A stretch of 64,000 bases of DNA from Curtobacterium sp. ZW137 (lineage in GTDB: Bacteria > Actinomycetota > Actinomycetes > Actinomycetales > Microbacteriaceae): the NCBI RefSeq assembly GCF_003762905.1, contig NZ_RJKS01000001.1, positions 310,001 to 374,000 on the forward strand, written 5' to 3'. Shown one piece after another: positions 16,783 through 26,142 of the stretch. The notes under the pieces were generated by a model. The model ran no database searches. It saw nothing but the letters and a program-made list of their open reading frames with translations, and was not told the origin of the DNA. A program made the position numbers and the translations under genes. Each line of letters starts with the position of its first letter. Position 1 is the first letter of the stretch.

Positions 16783-19527
16783 TCAGCTCTCGCCGCCGGC
16801 GCTGCCCGTGGTGCCGGCGGTCACGTCGTGCAGGCGGTACTTGTCGATCGCCTGCTGGACGAGCGCCCCGTCGATCTTGCCCTGGCGGGCGAGCTGCTGC
16901 AGCGTCCGCACGACGACCGAGGGGCCGTCGATGTGGAAGAAGCGGCGGGCGGCCGGACGGGTGTCCGAGAAGCCGAAGCCGTCGGCGCCGAGCGTGGCGT
17001 AGTCGGTCGGCACGAACGGGCGGATCTGCTCCTGGACCTGGTGCATGAAGTCGCTGACGGCGACGACCGGGCCCTCGGTGGCGAGCAGACGCTCGGTGAC
17101 GTACGGCGTGCGGGGCTGCTCGTTCGGGTTGAGGAACGCGTGCTGCTCCGCGGCGAGACCGTCACGGTACAGCTCACCCCAGCTCGTGACGCTCCACACG
17201 TCGGCGGAGACGCCCCAGTCCTCGGCGAGGAGCTGCTGCGCCTCGAGGATCCACGGCACCGCGACACCGGACGCGAGCAGCTGGGCCTTGGGGCCGTCGT
17301 GCTCGCTGCCCTTGAGCAGGTACATGCCCTTGACGATGCCGTCCACGTCGACGCCCTCGGGCTCGACGGGCTGCACGATCGGCTCGTTGTAGACCGTCAG
17401 GTAGTACATGACGTTCGGGTCGTCGTGCTTCGGCGAGCCGTCCTCGTTCGTGCCGTACATCCGGTCGAGGCCGGACTGGACGATGTGGCCGATCTCGTAG
17501 CCGTAGGCCGGGTCGTAGGACACGACCGCGGGGTTCGACGCCGCGAGGAGCAGCGAGTGGCCGTCGGCGTGCTGCAGGCCCTCACCGGTCAGGGTCGTGC
17601 GACCGGCGGTGGCGCCGATCATGAAGCCGCGTGTCATCTGGTCACCGGCGGCCCAGATCGCGTCACCGGTGCGCTGGAACCCGAACATCGAGTAGAAGAC
17701 GTAGACCGGGATGAGCGGCTCGCCCTGCGTCGAGTACGAGGTGCCGACGGCGGTGAACGCCGCGAGGGCGCCCGCCTCGTTGATGCCGACGTGGATGATC
17801 TGGCCCTGCGGGCTCTCCTTGTAGGCCAGGAGGAGCTCACGGTCGACCGACGTGTAGTGCTGGCCGTTCGGGTTGTAGATCTTCGCCGTCGGGAAGTACG
17901 CGTCCATGCCGAACGTGCGCGCTTCGTCCGGGATGATCGGGACCACGCGGTCACCGAAGTCCGGGGAGCGGAGCAGGTCCTTCAGCAGACGGGCGAACGC
18001 CATGGTGGTGGCGATCTCCTGCTTGCCGGAGCCCTTCTTGACGACCTGGTACTTCGCGTCGTCGGGGAGCGTGATGGACGTGTACTTGGTGCGACGCTCC
18101 GGCACGTACCCGCCGAGCGCGTGACGGCGCTCGTGCATGTACTGGATCGCCTCGTCGTCGTTGCCGGGGTGGTAGTACGGCGGCGTGTAGGGGTTCTCCT
18201 CGAGCTGCGCGTCGGAGATCGGGATGCGCATCTCGTCGCGGAACTGCTTGAGGTTGTCGAGCGTGAGCTTCTTCATCTGGTGCGTCGCGTTGCGCCCCTC
18301 GAAGCTCGGGCCGAGGCCGTAGCCCTTGACCGTCTTCGCGAGGATGACGGTCGGCTGGCCCTTGTGCTCGGTCGCCGCCTTGAACGCCGCGTAGACCTTG
18401 CGGTAGTCGTGGCCACCGCGCTTGAGGTTCCAGACCTGGTCGTCGCTGTAGCCGTCGATCAGCTGGAGTGCCTTCGGGTCGCGCCCGAAGAAGTTCTCCC
18501 GGACGTAGGCGCCGTTCTCGGCCTTGTACGTCTGGTAGTCACCGTCGGGGGTGACGTTCATCAGGTTGAGGAGCGCGCCCTCGGTGTCGCGGGCGAGCAG
18601 GTCGTCCCACTCGCGGCCCCAGATCACCTTGATGACGTTCCAGCCGGCACCGCGGAAGTAGCTCTCGAGCTCCTGGATGATCTTGCCGTTGCCGCGCACC
18701 GGGCCGTCGAGACGCTGCAGGTTGCAGTTGATCACGAAGTTCAGGTTGTCGAGGCCGTCGTTCGCAGCGACCTGGAGCTGGCCGCGGGACTCGACCTCGT
18801 CCATCTCGCCGTCGCCGAGGAAGGCCCAGACCTGCTGCTCCGAAGCGTCCTTGATGCCGCGGTTGGACAGGTACTTGGCCTGCTGCGCCTGGTAGATCGC
18901 GTTGATCGGGCCGATGCCCATCGACACGGTCGGGAACTGCCAGAAGTGCGGCATGAGCCGGGGGTGCGGGTAGGAGGACAGACCGCCACCGGTGTGCGAC
19001 TTCTCCTGACGGAACCCGTCGAGCTGGTTCTCGTCGAGGCGACCCTCCATGTAGGCGCGGGCGTACATGCCGGGGGAGGCGTGGCCCTGGAAGAACACCT
19101 GGTCGCCGCCGGACGGGTGGTCCTGCGCGCGGAAGAAGTGGTTGTAGCCGACCTCGTACAGGGCGGCGCTCGACGCGTACGTCGAGATGTGCCCACCCAC
19201 CGAGATGCCGGGGCGCTGCGCGCGGTGCACCGTGATGGCCGCGTTCCAGCGGATCCACCGGCGGTAGCGGCGCTCGAGCTCCTCGTCGCCGGGGAACTCC
19301 GGCTCGTTCTCCGGCGCGATCGTGTTGACGTAGTCCGTCGTCGGGACCATCGGCACGCCGAGGTGCAGTTCCTTGGACCGCTTGAGCAGGCTGAGCATGA
19401 TCTCGCGGGCACGCTCGTGCCCGTGTGCCGCGACCAGTCCGTCGAGGGACTCACGCCATTCGGCGGTCTCCTCCGGGTCCTGGTCCTCGTGCCCTGCGCT
19501 GTACGGGTCCTGGTCGTTCACCGTCAC
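16783..19527 (-). CDS. aceE: Pyruvate dehydrogenase E1 component, homodimeric type
   Basis: About 914-residue thiamine-diphosphate enzyme decarboxylating pyruvate in the PDH complex. The ThDP motif GDGEMDE starts the classical GDG-to-NCN segment; [13 protein letters not shown] and KTVKGYGLG are typical of AceE. Two GTG starts are close together (19527 and 19521); GAGG six bases before 19527 favours the former. It heads the aceE-fasR-fab series and is divergent from ahpE, an order also seen in Mycobacterium tuberculosis. Confidence 0.96.
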   Translation of the reverse strand: MTVNDQDPYSAGHEDQDPEETAEWRESLDGLVAAHGHERAREIMLSLLKRSKELHLGVPMVPTTDYVNTIAPENEPEFPGDEELERRYRRWIRWNAAITVHRAQRPGISVGGHISTYASSAALYEVGYNHFFRAQDHPSGGDQVFFQGHASPGMYARAYMEGRLDENQLDGFRQEKSHTGGGLSSYPHPRLMPHFWQFPTVSMGIGPINAIYQAQQAKYLSNRGIKDASEQQVWAFLGDGEMDEVESRGQLQVAANDGLDNLNFVINCNLQRLDGPVRGNGKIIQELESYFRGAGWNVIKVIWGREWDDLLARDTEGALLNLMNVTPDGDYQTYKAENGAYVRENFFGRDPKALQLIDGYSDDQVWNLKRGGHDYRKVYAAFKAATEHKGQPTVILAKTVKGYGLGPSFEGRNATHQMKKLTLDNLKQFRDEMRIPISDAQLEENPYTPPYYHPGNDDEAIQYMHERRHALGGYVPERRTKYTSITLPDDAKYQVVKKGSGKQEIATTMAFARLLKDLLRSPDFGDRVVPIIPDEARTFGMDAYFPTAKIYNPNGQHYTSVDRELLLAYKESPQGQIIHVGINEAGALAAFTAVGTSYSTQGEPLIPVYVFYSMFGFQRTGDAIWAAGDQMTRGFMIGATAGRTTLTGEGLQHADGHSLLLAASNPAVVSYDPAYGYEIGHIVQSGLDRMYGTNEDGSPKHDDPNVMYYLTVYNEPIVQPVEPEGVDVDGIVKGMYLLKGSEHDGPKAQLLASGVAVPWILEAQQLLAEDWGVSADVWSVTSWGELYRDGLAAEQHAFLNPNEQPRTPYVTERLLATEGPVVAVSDFMHQVQEQIRPFVPTDYATLGADGFGFSDTRPAARRFFHIDGPSVVVRTLQQLARQGKIDGALVQQAIDKYRLHDVTAGTTGSAGGES

Positions 19528-19618
19528 CCTTGACCTCGGTTCGTTCTCGTGGTGGTGGACATGGTCGGTCCACCGATCGATCGGGTCGCGACCGGCGGTG
19601 GGAGCCTCGACCACTCTA

Positions 19619-19692
19619 GGCCCCACCACCGACCGGTTGGCTGTGGGAGCCACCACCACACAGTGCAGACGTCCGGGCCCCACCACCGACCG
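19619..19692. repeat. Paired 17-bp direct repeats between aceE and ahpE
   Basis: GGCCCCACCACCGACCG occurs at 19619-19635 and 19676-19692, 57 bp apart, in the 316-bp gap between the divergent genes. Each copy is followed within 10-15 bases by further GGTGG/CCACC motifs. Candidate regulator binding sites for aceE or ahpE. The rest of the gap holds the ahpE promoter and nothing else recognisable. Confidence 0.6.
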
Positions 19693-19735
19693 CCTGCCTG
19701 ATGGTGGCGTGTGTCCGCACCCTGTGCACAGGTGC

Positions 19736-19763
19736 TTGCATTCGCGGATCGTCGGCGTACGAT
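19736..19763 (+). promoter_or_regulatory. Promoter of the ahpE-like gene
   Basis: TTGCAT (19736-19741), 16-bp spacer, TACGAT (19758-19763). Transcription would start near 19770, giving a leader of about 75 bases. Confidence 0.6.
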
Positions 19764-19843
19764 TGCCGATCGTGCCCACGCGAACCCGCGAGGGCGTGGA
19801 TGGACGGGCACACCCGCAGCCCGAGGAAGAAGCACACGTACCG

Positions 19844-20332
19844 ATGGCACTGGAGACTGGGTCGCTCGCGCCGGACTTCGAACTCCCGAACCAGTTCGGG
19901 GAGCACGTCCGCCTCAGCGACTTCCGCGGGTCCCGCCCGGTCGCACTCGTCTTCTTCCCCCTCGCGTTCTCGTCGACGTGCACGAGCGAACTCTGCGCAC
20001 TCCGGGACAACATCGCGATGTTCCAGGACAACCGCATCGAGCTGATCGGCATCTCGGTCGACTCGAAGGCGACGCTCCGCTCGTTCGCCGACGCGAACGG
20101 CTACGACTTCGAGCTCCTGGCGGACTTCTGGCCGCACGGTGCCGTCTCCAAGGAGTACGGCGTCTTCCTCGAGAAGAAGGGCTTCGCGAACCGCGCGACC
20201 TTCGTCATCGACGTGCAGGGCCGCATCCGCGCGTCGATCATCTCGGAGCCCGGCGTCGCCCGCGACGTCGCCGAGTACCGCGCGGCGCTCGACCGGCTCG
20301 CCGCCTGCACGGCGCCGGTCCCCGTCGGCTAG
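19844..20332 (+). CDS. ahpE: Peroxiredoxin (AhpE family)
   Basis: 162-residue thioredoxin-fold peroxidase. The peroxidatic cysteine is Cys46 in [10 protein letters not shown], preceded by the conserved PLAF; a second cysteine five residues on (Cys51) could serve as a resolving residue. Length and adjacency to aceE match mycobacterial AhpE, a one-cysteine peroxiredoxin reducing peroxides and peroxynitrite. ATG at 19844 is chosen by homology; GAGGAAG lies about 15 bases upstream. Confidence 0.9.
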   Translation: MALETGSLAPDFELPNQFGEHVRLSDFRGSRPVALVFFPLAFSSTCTSELCALRDNIAMFQDNRIELIGISVDSKATLRSFADANGYDFELLADFWPHGAVSKEYGVFLEKKGFANRATFVIDVQGRIRASIISEPGVARDVAEYRAALDRLAACTAPVPVG

Positions 20333-20396
20333 GCAACCGGCAGCCGGTCCCGTTCCGAACACCCCAGGGGTGCTCAGGCACCGGACTGGAGGCACG

Positions 20397-21425
20397 GTGC
20401 ACCACATCGACACGGCGACGCGACCCGACGTGGTCGGCTCCACCGGCTACGCCCCGTACCCGGTGACGACCGACCCCGCCCCGTGGTCGCTGACGCGCGC
20501 CGTGGTCGACACCGCCGTCGGACCGGTCGTGGTGCACGCCCGACGGGGCCCGCGACCGCTGCTCCTGCTGCACGGGGTCGCCGGCTCGTGGACGACGTGG
20601 ACGCCCCTGCTCCGTGCCGCGGACGGCTTCGACGGCCGCGGACTCGTGCTGGTCGACCTGCCCGGCTGGGGTTCGTCGCCGGCCCCCGCACGACGGCTCG
20701 ACGTCGACGACGCCGTCGCTGTGCTCCGATCGGTCCTCGATTCCGTCGGAGTCGACACGGTCGACGTCCTCGGGCACTCGATGGGCGCGTTCATCGGCAT
20801 GCACCTCGCCGTGGCCGCACCGGAACGGGTCCGCTCGACGACCCTGGTCTCCGGGACGACGTTCGCGGCGATCGACGCCGCCCGGCACCCGGTGCGCGGG
20901 GTCCTGACCCTGCCGTCCTTCGCACTGCTCCGCGCCGGACTCGCCGTCACCCGGAGCGCTGCGGTCCCGCTGCTCCGCGGCCTCGCGCGCGTCGGCCTCC
21001 TCCGCCTGCTCGCCGCGCCGGTGTTCACCCACGTGCGCGCACTCGACCGCAGCGTGCTCGACGCCTTCGTCGAGGAACTGCGGCCCGACGGCTTCCTCGG
21101 TGCGGCACGGACCGGCGCCGGGTACGACACCGACCGGTGGCGGAGCATCACCTGCCCGGTCACGGCGATCGCCGGCCGCGACGACGTCTTCGCGCGGGTG
21201 CGGGACCTCGACGACCTCGCACGGGTGGTGCCGCAGACCCGCACGGTGCTGCTCGACGACTGCGGCCACTTCGCGCACGTGGAGCACCCGGCTGCGGTGC
21301 TGCTGGCCCTCGGCGACGACACGGTCGATGGTGACCGCGCGCTCGGTGACGACGGCGGGGTCAGTGGTACTGCGGTGGCCAGTCGAACGCCGGCGGGCGG
21401 TGCGGCACCTCGCCGATCGTCGTGA
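20397..21425 (+). CDS. Alpha/beta hydrolase
   Basis: 342-residue alpha/beta hydrolase. LLLLHGVAGSWTTW carries the HG oxyanion loop, GHSMGAF the nucleophile serine, GRDDVFARV the acid region and DDCGHFAHVEHP the catalytic histidine. Substrate unknown. GTG has a strong GGAGG five bases upstream. The last 65 bp overlap the 3' end of the convergent lipoprotein gene, and the tail (GVSGTAVASRTPAGGAAPRR) is low-complexity. Confidence 0.87.
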   Translation: MHHIDTATRPDVVGSTGYAPYPVTTDPAPWSLTRAVVDTAVGPVVVHARRGPRPLLLLHGVAGSWTTWTPLLRAADGFDGRGLVLVDLPGWGSSPAPARRLDVDDAVAVLRSVLDSVGVDTVDVLGHSMGAFIGMHLAVAAPERVRSTTLVSGTTFAAIDAARHPVRGVLTLPSFALLRAGLAVTRSAAVPLLRGLARVGLLRLLAAPVFTHVRALDRSVLDAFVEELRPDGFLGAARTGAGYDTDRWRSITCPVTAIAGRDDVFARVRDLDDLARVVPQTRTVLLDDCGHFAHVEHPAAVLLALGDDTVDGDRALGDDGGVSGTAVASRTPAGGAAPRRSS

Positions 21426-21903
21426 CGACGAGGTCGACCTGCTCGAGGTCGCGCAGCTCGATCGACCGCGGGTTCGCGTAGTACCGGCGCCCGTCGACCC
21501 ACACCGTGAGGTCTCCGTGCAGCCCGCCGACGTGCGCGGGGCCGAGGGAGACGTCCCACTCGTCGAAGAACTGCCCGAGGGTGAAGGTCCGGCGCTCGGG
21601 GGACTCGACGTGCACGATGCCCGAGGTGTCGTGCGTGTGGATCTCCGCCGCGAACCGCTGTTTCGCCGAGTGCCCGATGTTGCCGGGGACGACGACGGGT
21701 TCGCCTCCGTCAGTGATCGTCAGGTGCGTGTGGATGTGCTCCGCGAGGCGCTGACCCCACACGTCGTGCAGCCCCGCGGCTTCGGCTCGTGCGGCGAGGT
21801 CCGTCGGCCTCGGCCACGGCGGCGGTCCCGGGGGCGTGGCGCACCCGCTCGCGAGCACCACGACGGCCAGCCCCACCGCCGCTGCCCGCATCGCTCGTCG
21901 CAC
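21361..21903 (-). CDS. Putative lipoprotein with HIHTH motif
   Basis: About 180-residue secreted lipoprotein: basic start VRRAMR, hydrophobic core, lipobox LASGC. The mature part has HIHTHLTI and EIHTHDTSGIVH, two histidine-rich beta-like segments, and VWVDGRRYYANPRSIEL. The repeated H-x-H pattern could bind a metal, but this is inference; no named family is recognised. Start could be GTG 21903 or ATG 21891. Convergent 3' overlap with the hydrolase gene. Confidence 0.7.
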   Translation of the reverse strand: MRRAMRAAAVGLAVVVLASGCATPPGPPPWPRPTDLAARAEAAGLHDVWGQRLAEHIHTHLTITDGGEPVVVPGNIGHSAKQRFAAEIHTHDTSGIVHVESPERRTFTLGQFFDEWDVSLGPAHVGGLHGDLTVWVDGRRYYANPRSIELRDLEQVDLVVTTIGEVPHRPPAFDWPPQYH

Positions 21904-21942
21904 CCGTCCATGCCTACTCGCGTACGTCCCCGCTCGCCCCGA

Positions 21943-22003
21943 GTCGAGCGGGCGAAACACCCGGGTGGCACGTTCCCCGACCGGCATGTTTCGCCCGTTC
22001 GAC
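21943..22003. repeat. 17-bp inverted repeat upstream of the lipoprotein gene
   Basis: GTCGAGCGGGCGAAACA (21943-21959) and TGTTTCGCCCGTTCGAC (21987-22003) are complementary at 16 of 17 positions with a 27-nt loop. It lies between the end of the minus-strand hydrolase (22086) and the lipoprotein start (21903), so it may be a terminator or an operator. No U-tract. Confidence 0.6.
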
Positions 22004-22085
22004 GTGTGGGCTCGACGGGGGTGCGGGGTGCGCGGGCGCGCGGGGGTGCGGGGAGCGGGGAGCGCGGGACGCGGGTGCGCGGCGG

Positions 22086-23672
22086 TCAGGCGTGGACGGG
22101 GAAAGCGGCGGCGACGCGGGAACGGACCTCGGCGAGGACCGCGGCGCGCATGGTCGGGGAGAAGAGGGAGTGGTCCCCGCCGGGGACGTGCACCAGGGCG
22201 ACCGACCCGCCCGGGCCGCCCGGAGCCCACCGCCGGAGCGCGGTGCGGCCGCCGAGGCGGTGGAAGAGCTCGGCGTCCTCGTCCGCCGTGATCAGCACGA
22301 CGTCGGTGCCGTTCGTCACGAGGGGCCGGACGTGCTCGACGACGCCTCCGGCACGGTCCCGGCGGGCGATGCGGGCGCGGAGCTCCTCCGGCACGAGTGC
22401 GTTGTACCGCTCGCGGAGCCACAGCCGTGCCGGCGAGGGGGAGTCCACCGCGCGGACGGCGTCGCTGTAGCTCCCCGGCACGGCCGGACGGCGCCGGTAG
22501 TCGTTCGGGCTGATCTGGACGACGAGCCTCGGTGTCTCGGCACGGGCACGCCCCGCCACCCATGCGCCGGCGCACATCCCGACGAGGGCGAGCCGGTCCG
22601 CCGGGACGCCCAGCGCGGCCACGATCTCGGACTGGTCGTCGATCCACTCCTGCGCGAACAGGTGGTCGCGTTCCTGGCCGCAGACCACGGAGCTCTCGCC
22701 GGTACCGCGGCGGTCGACCCGGACGACCCGCGCACCCTCCCGAGCGAGTGCCCGGGCGAGTGTGACCTGGTAGTCGGTCGCCCCGACGCGGTGCTCGGCG
22801 GCCCCGTTGTGCAGCACGACCACGGGCCCGTCGTCCGCCGGCCGCGCGGGAGCGGTCTCGACGGCGAAGAGGGCCTCCGGTCCGAGGTGCACGATCCGCT
22901 CGGCGACGCCGTGGTCGAGGTCGACGACGGTGTCCAGCACGGGCGGGCGCGTCGGGACCGTGGCAGCCGGGACGTGCTCGTCGATCCAGGACACGACCCG
23001 ATCGACGGCCTCCGACGGGATGCGCGCGTGGATGCTCGTGCCGTCGAGGAGTTCGGCGGTCCCGGGGACCTCGACGGGCTGCACCTCGCCGAGGGCCTTC
23101 GGCGCCCGGCCCCCCGGACGGACGAACACGGCGGTCGCGACGGTCCGCGGTGCGAACCGGAGCGCCGACAGCACCGCCGCCTCCGCCGGGTCGACGTCGA
23201 TGCCGATGAGGCTCTCGACGTCGTCGACCACCCGCGACGGGCCGATCGTGATGGACGCGAGGGCACGCTGCCGACGGAGCCACGCCCGCCCGGACTCCGG
23301 TGCGTCCCAGAGCACGAGGGCGTCCTCGTCCCGGGCCGCCGCGGCAGCGACGAGGGCCGATGAGGCGAGCCCCACGAAGACGATCCGGGACACACCGGTC
23401 GTGCGCAGCACGGCCGCGGCCCGCACGGCGGACCGGACCTGCGCGTCGGGGTCGGCATCGGGACCGGAGTCCCCACGTCCGGACGGGTCGTAGCGCACCG
23501 AGGCCACGCCACGAGCCTCCAGGCGGTCTGCCAGCAGGCGGAGCGTGCGGTACGCGATCACGCCCTCCTGTCCGAGTGGCGGACAGATCACGACACCGGC
23601 GCGTGCCGACGGCGGCACCTGCACGGCGGCGCGGATCGCCGGCGAACCGGACCAGCCGTGGTGCGTGGTCAC
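22086..23672 (-). CDS. Tandem alpha/beta-hydrolase protein of the carrier-protein cluster
   Basis: 528-residue protein with two alpha/beta-hydrolase-like halves. The first (about 1-240) has VVICPPLGQEGV and a degenerate elbow GLASSA. The second has VVLHNGAAEHRVG, the nucleophile-elbow sequence GMCAGAW (cysteine where serine is usual), TADEDAEL as acid region and GGDHSLFSP with the histidine. The organisation recalls tandem hydrolases accompanying other carrier-protein clusters. Overlap by 4 bases with the aminoacyl-CP ligase places it in the pathway, plausibly releasing or transferring the carrier-bound product; that is inference. Confidence 0.82.
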   Translation of the reverse strand: MTTHHGWSGSPAIRAAVQVPPSARAGVVICPPLGQEGVIAYRTLRLLADRLEARGVASVRYDPSGRGDSGPDADPDAQVRSAVRAAAVLRTTGVSRIVFVGLASSALVAAAAARDEDALVLWDAPESGRAWLRRQRALASITIGPSRVVDDVESLIGIDVDPAEAAVLSALRFAPRTVATAVFVRPGGRAPKALGEVQPVEVPGTAELLDGTSIHARIPSEAVDRVVSWIDEHVPAATVPTRPPVLDTVVDLDHGVAERIVHLGPEALFAVETAPARPADDGPVVVLHNGAAEHRVGATDYQVTLARALAREGARVVRVDRRGTGESSVVCGQERDHLFAQEWIDDQSEIVAALGVPADRLALVGMCAGAWVAGRARAETPRLVVQISPNDYRRRPAVPGSYSDAVRAVDSPSPARLWLRERYNALVPEELRARIARRDRAGGVVEHVRPLVTNGTDVVLITADEDAELFHRLGGRTALRRWAPGGPGGSVALVHVPGGDHSLFSPTMRAAVLAEVRSRVAAAFPVHA

Positions 23673-24619
23673 AGTGCCAGCGCGCGACGGACGTCCGTCG
23701 GCCAGGCCGCCGGGTCGGTGCCGTGCGCGGCGAACAGGGCGATCGTGATGCGCTCCAGGCCGAAGGCGAGGCACGCGCTGTGCGCGACCTCGCCGTCCGC
23801 CGTGCGGATCGCGAACGAGCTTCCGAAGTGGTCCTCGTGCAGGTTCGCCGAGCTGATCGCCGTCGGCTCGCCGGCATCGCCGTAGACCGGCGTGACGAAC
23901 TCGAACTTCAGCGACTGCTCGACCTGGTTCCGCGCCAGGATCTTGCCCACCCGGCCGAAGAACGGATCGTTCGCGGGGACGACGTCGATCTCGAGCCCGA
24001 AGCCACCGAGGAGGTCCCGCATCACCGGGATCCGGCCGTCACGGTGCTGCTTCGCCGAGGCGGGCGTGCCGATGTGCACGAACTCGTGCATGTGGAAGGC
24101 CTGCAGGCGCATCGGGTCGAGGGAGGGCTCGCGGCGGAAGGAGTCGCCGACGATGTCGAAGGTCCGGCCCTCCTGCGGGACCGTCCCCGTGACGAGGCCG
24201 TAGACGGGGTGGCAGACGGCCGGCGCGAGCATCAGGTCGGCCGGTTCGAGGAACGACTCCCAGCGCTCGCCGCGTTCCCGCGCCGCGAGGAGCTCGCGGT
24301 GCTTCCGGTCGTCGCCCGTGAACCCGGAGATGGACGCGGCCAGGTCGGGGAACGACGCGATGTAGTCGGTGCGTTCGAACGCGGCGAGGGGCTCGACGGG
24401 CGGGAACCGGAGGACCTCCGCGTCGAGGTCGGCCATCGAGCGGACGGCCGCGGCGTCGACGGCGGTGTACACGCGGTCGAACACGCCCGTGCGGCCGTAG
24501 AGGCCGGGGGAGCCGAGGTCGATGAGGACGCTGTCGGTGAGGAGGCGCGTGCGGAGGGCGGCGCGGGCGCGGTCGAGCGGGGACGTGTCGATCGTGGTGG
24601 TCGGGTCCGTGATGGTCAC
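23669..24619 (-). CDS. Amino acid:[carrier protein] ligase (class II aaRS-like)
   Basis: 316-residue homologue of the catalytic domain of atypical seryl-tRNA synthetases, lacking a tRNA-binding arm. Class II motif 2 is FRREP...AFHMHEF, motif 3 is LAFGLERI. Cys136 (PAVCHP), Glu179 (HMHEF) and Cys283 (HSACLAF) fall where the zinc ligands lie in the characterised Bradyrhizobium and Agrobacterium enzymes, which activate glycine or alanine and attach it to the phosphopantetheine of a small carrier protein. GTG start overlaps the dehydrogenase stop; the probable partner carrier is 25842-26135. Confidence 0.9.
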   Translation of the reverse strand: MTITDPTTTIDTSPLDRARAALRTRLLTDSVLIDLGSPGLYGRTGVFDRVYTAVDAAAVRSMADLDAEVLRFPPVEPLAAFERTDYIASFPDLAASISGFTGDDRKHRELLAARERGERWESFLEPADLMLAPAVCHPVYGLVTGTVPQEGRTFDIVGDSFRREPSLDPMRLQAFHMHEFVHIGTPASAKQHRDGRIPVMRDLLGGFGLEIDVVPANDPFFGRVGKILARNQVEQSLKFEFVTPVYGDAGEPTAISSANLHEDHFGSSFAIRTADGEVAHSACLAFGLERITIALFAAHGTDPAAWPTDVRRALAL

Positions 24620-25845
24620 AGGATCACTCCGGTCATGATGGCCAGTCCGGCGTCGTTCTGGAGGAGACGGTCGTTGCTCACCATGACGGCGGCCCCGTGG
24701 GCGTCCCGGAGGTGTCGGGCGATGCTCATCGGACCGGTCGCCGCGTACCCGGCGATCCCGACGATGCGCATCGCCTTCGTGACGAGGTCGGTGACCCGTT
24801 CGGAGGCCGCGATCTTCAACGCGTTCGCGGCCAGTGCGTGGGCACTCGACTCCAGGGCCTCCGGGTCGTCCGCGATGCCGTCGTACCGCTCGGCGGCGTG
24901 CCGGACGGTGTCCGCGAGGGCCTGCAGGTCGACGAGGAGCTCCGCGAGCCGGAGCGCTCCCGGCGGGGTGCTCCCGACCGAGGCGCGTGCCTGCTTCCGG
25001 ACCGCGGCACGTGCACGCTCGGCGGCCGACGCGGCGATGCCGAGCCAGACGGATGCCCAGAGCACGTGCGAGACGGGGAGGACGGTGTGCGCGGAGATCA
25101 TCGCGTAGTCGTCCCGGAACACCGCGTCCACGGTGGTGGAGGCGTCGAGGACCCAGCCGTTGCTGCACGTGCCGCGGAGGCCCATCGTGTCCCATGTCGA
25201 CGTCTGCGACAGCACGGTGTCCGCCGTCCAGCACACGACGAGGCGCTGGTCGGACGCCGGGGCATCGGGATCGCGGCGGGCGGTCACGAAGACGGCGTCG
25301 GCCTCGGTCGCGTAGGAGATGACCGGGGCGTCCTTGCGGAGGCGGATGCGTCCGGTCTCGCCGTCCGGCCCGTCGGGCTCGTTCGCTTCGGGCTCGATCG
25401 CGCACGTGGACCGGCGGGCATCGCCGCCGACACCCTTCTCGGTCGTCGCGGACGCCACGAGCGCGCCGTTCCGCACGGCCTCGGTCATCGCCAGGACCCC
25501 GGCGCCGTCACCGCCGTGCCGCCACAGGGCCATCGCCTGACCGTGGTGCATCGCGAACACCATGCCGGTCGCCGCACACGCACGGCCGAGTTCGGTCGCG
25601 ATGGCGGAGAGCTCCGACACCGTCGCACCCTCCCCGCCGAGGTCGGCGGGGACCGCTGCGGCGAGGAGGCCGTACTCCCGCATCGCGGCGATCGCCTCAC
25701 GCGGGGGCCGTGCGTCCCGGTCGACCTCGTCCGCGAACTGCGCGCCGATCGCGGCGACCGCGGCTGCGCGTTCGGCGAAGCGGTCGCGGGTCGTGGCATC
25801 GACCGTGTCAGCGGTGCGGTGGGCGTTCGTCTGCAGGAGCGTCAC
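24616..25845 (-). CDS. Acyl-CoA dehydrogenase-like flavoprotein
   Basis: 409-residue protein of the acyl-CoA dehydrogenase fold: N-terminal helical domain with LLAAAVPADLGGEGA, central beta domain, C-terminal helical bundle ending GIAGYAATGPMSIARHLRDA. The usual CoA-dehydrogenase C-terminal signature is altered (ASNDR-like VMVSNDRLLQ). Between a carrier protein and its ligase it probably acts on the carrier-bound aminoacyl group, for example by alpha,beta-oxidation; this is inference from context. GTG start overlaps the carrier protein stop by 4 bases. Confidence 0.87.
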   Translation of the reverse strand: MTLLQTNAHRTADTVDATTRDRFAERAAAVAAIGAQFADEVDRDARPPREAIAAMREYGLLAAAVPADLGGEGATVSELSAIATELGRACAATGMVFAMHHGQAMALWRHGGDGAGVLAMTEAVRNGALVASATTEKGVGGDARRSTCAIEPEANEPDGPDGETGRIRLRKDAPVISYATEADAVFVTARRDPDAPASDQRLVVCWTADTVLSQTSTWDTMGLRGTCSNGWVLDASTTVDAVFRDDYAMISAHTVLPVSHVLWASVWLGIAASAAERARAAVRKQARASVGSTPPGALRLAELLVDLQALADTVRHAAERYDGIADDPEALESSAHALAANALKIAASERVTDLVTKAMRIVGIAGYAATGPMSIARHLRDAHGAAVMVSNDRLLQNDAGLAIMTGVIL

Positions 25846-26135
25846 GAGGCCGTCGCCAGGGCCGCGGCGGCGACGATCGACTCGACCGAGCCGAAGGTCG
25901 CCCGGTTCAGGACCGCGTCCGGGAACTCCGCGTCGAGCTCGTTCTCGACCGCGAGCATCACGTTCACCGTGGCGTGCGACGTCAGCCCGAGCGCGTACAG
26001 ATCGGCGATCGGTGCCACGTCCCACGCGTCGACGGTGAGCCGTCCGTGGTCAGCGAGGGCCTGCCGCACGGCCTGTTCCGCCGCGGGGTCAGCGAGGGCG
26101 ACGGTGGTCGCTCCGGTGTTCGGGTCCTGGTGCAT
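25842..26135 (-). CDS. Small carrier protein (aminoacyl carrier)
   Basis: 97-residue acyl/peptidyl-carrier-like protein. The attachment site is Ser53 in DLYALGLTSHATVNVMLAVE, the GLTSH variant typical of carriers served by aa:CP ligases rather than the DSL of AcpP. First gene of the four-gene overlapping series. ATG has TATCGT seven bases upstream on its strand and no Shine-Dalgarno, so the message is probably leaderless. Confidence 0.88.
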   Translation of the reverse strand: MHQDPNTGATTVALADPAAEQAVRQALADHGRLTVDAWDVAPIADLYALGLTSHATVNVMLAVENELDAEFPDAVLNRATFGSVESIVAAAALATAS

Positions 26136-26142
26136 GCGAGCC

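Noticed and set aside
16828-19533. 900-codon open frame antisense to aceE
   Set aside because: Codon-position shadow of a high-GC gene; translated product is low-complexity (Val/Leu/Arg/Asp-rich) and has no family features, while aceE on the other strand is unmistakable.
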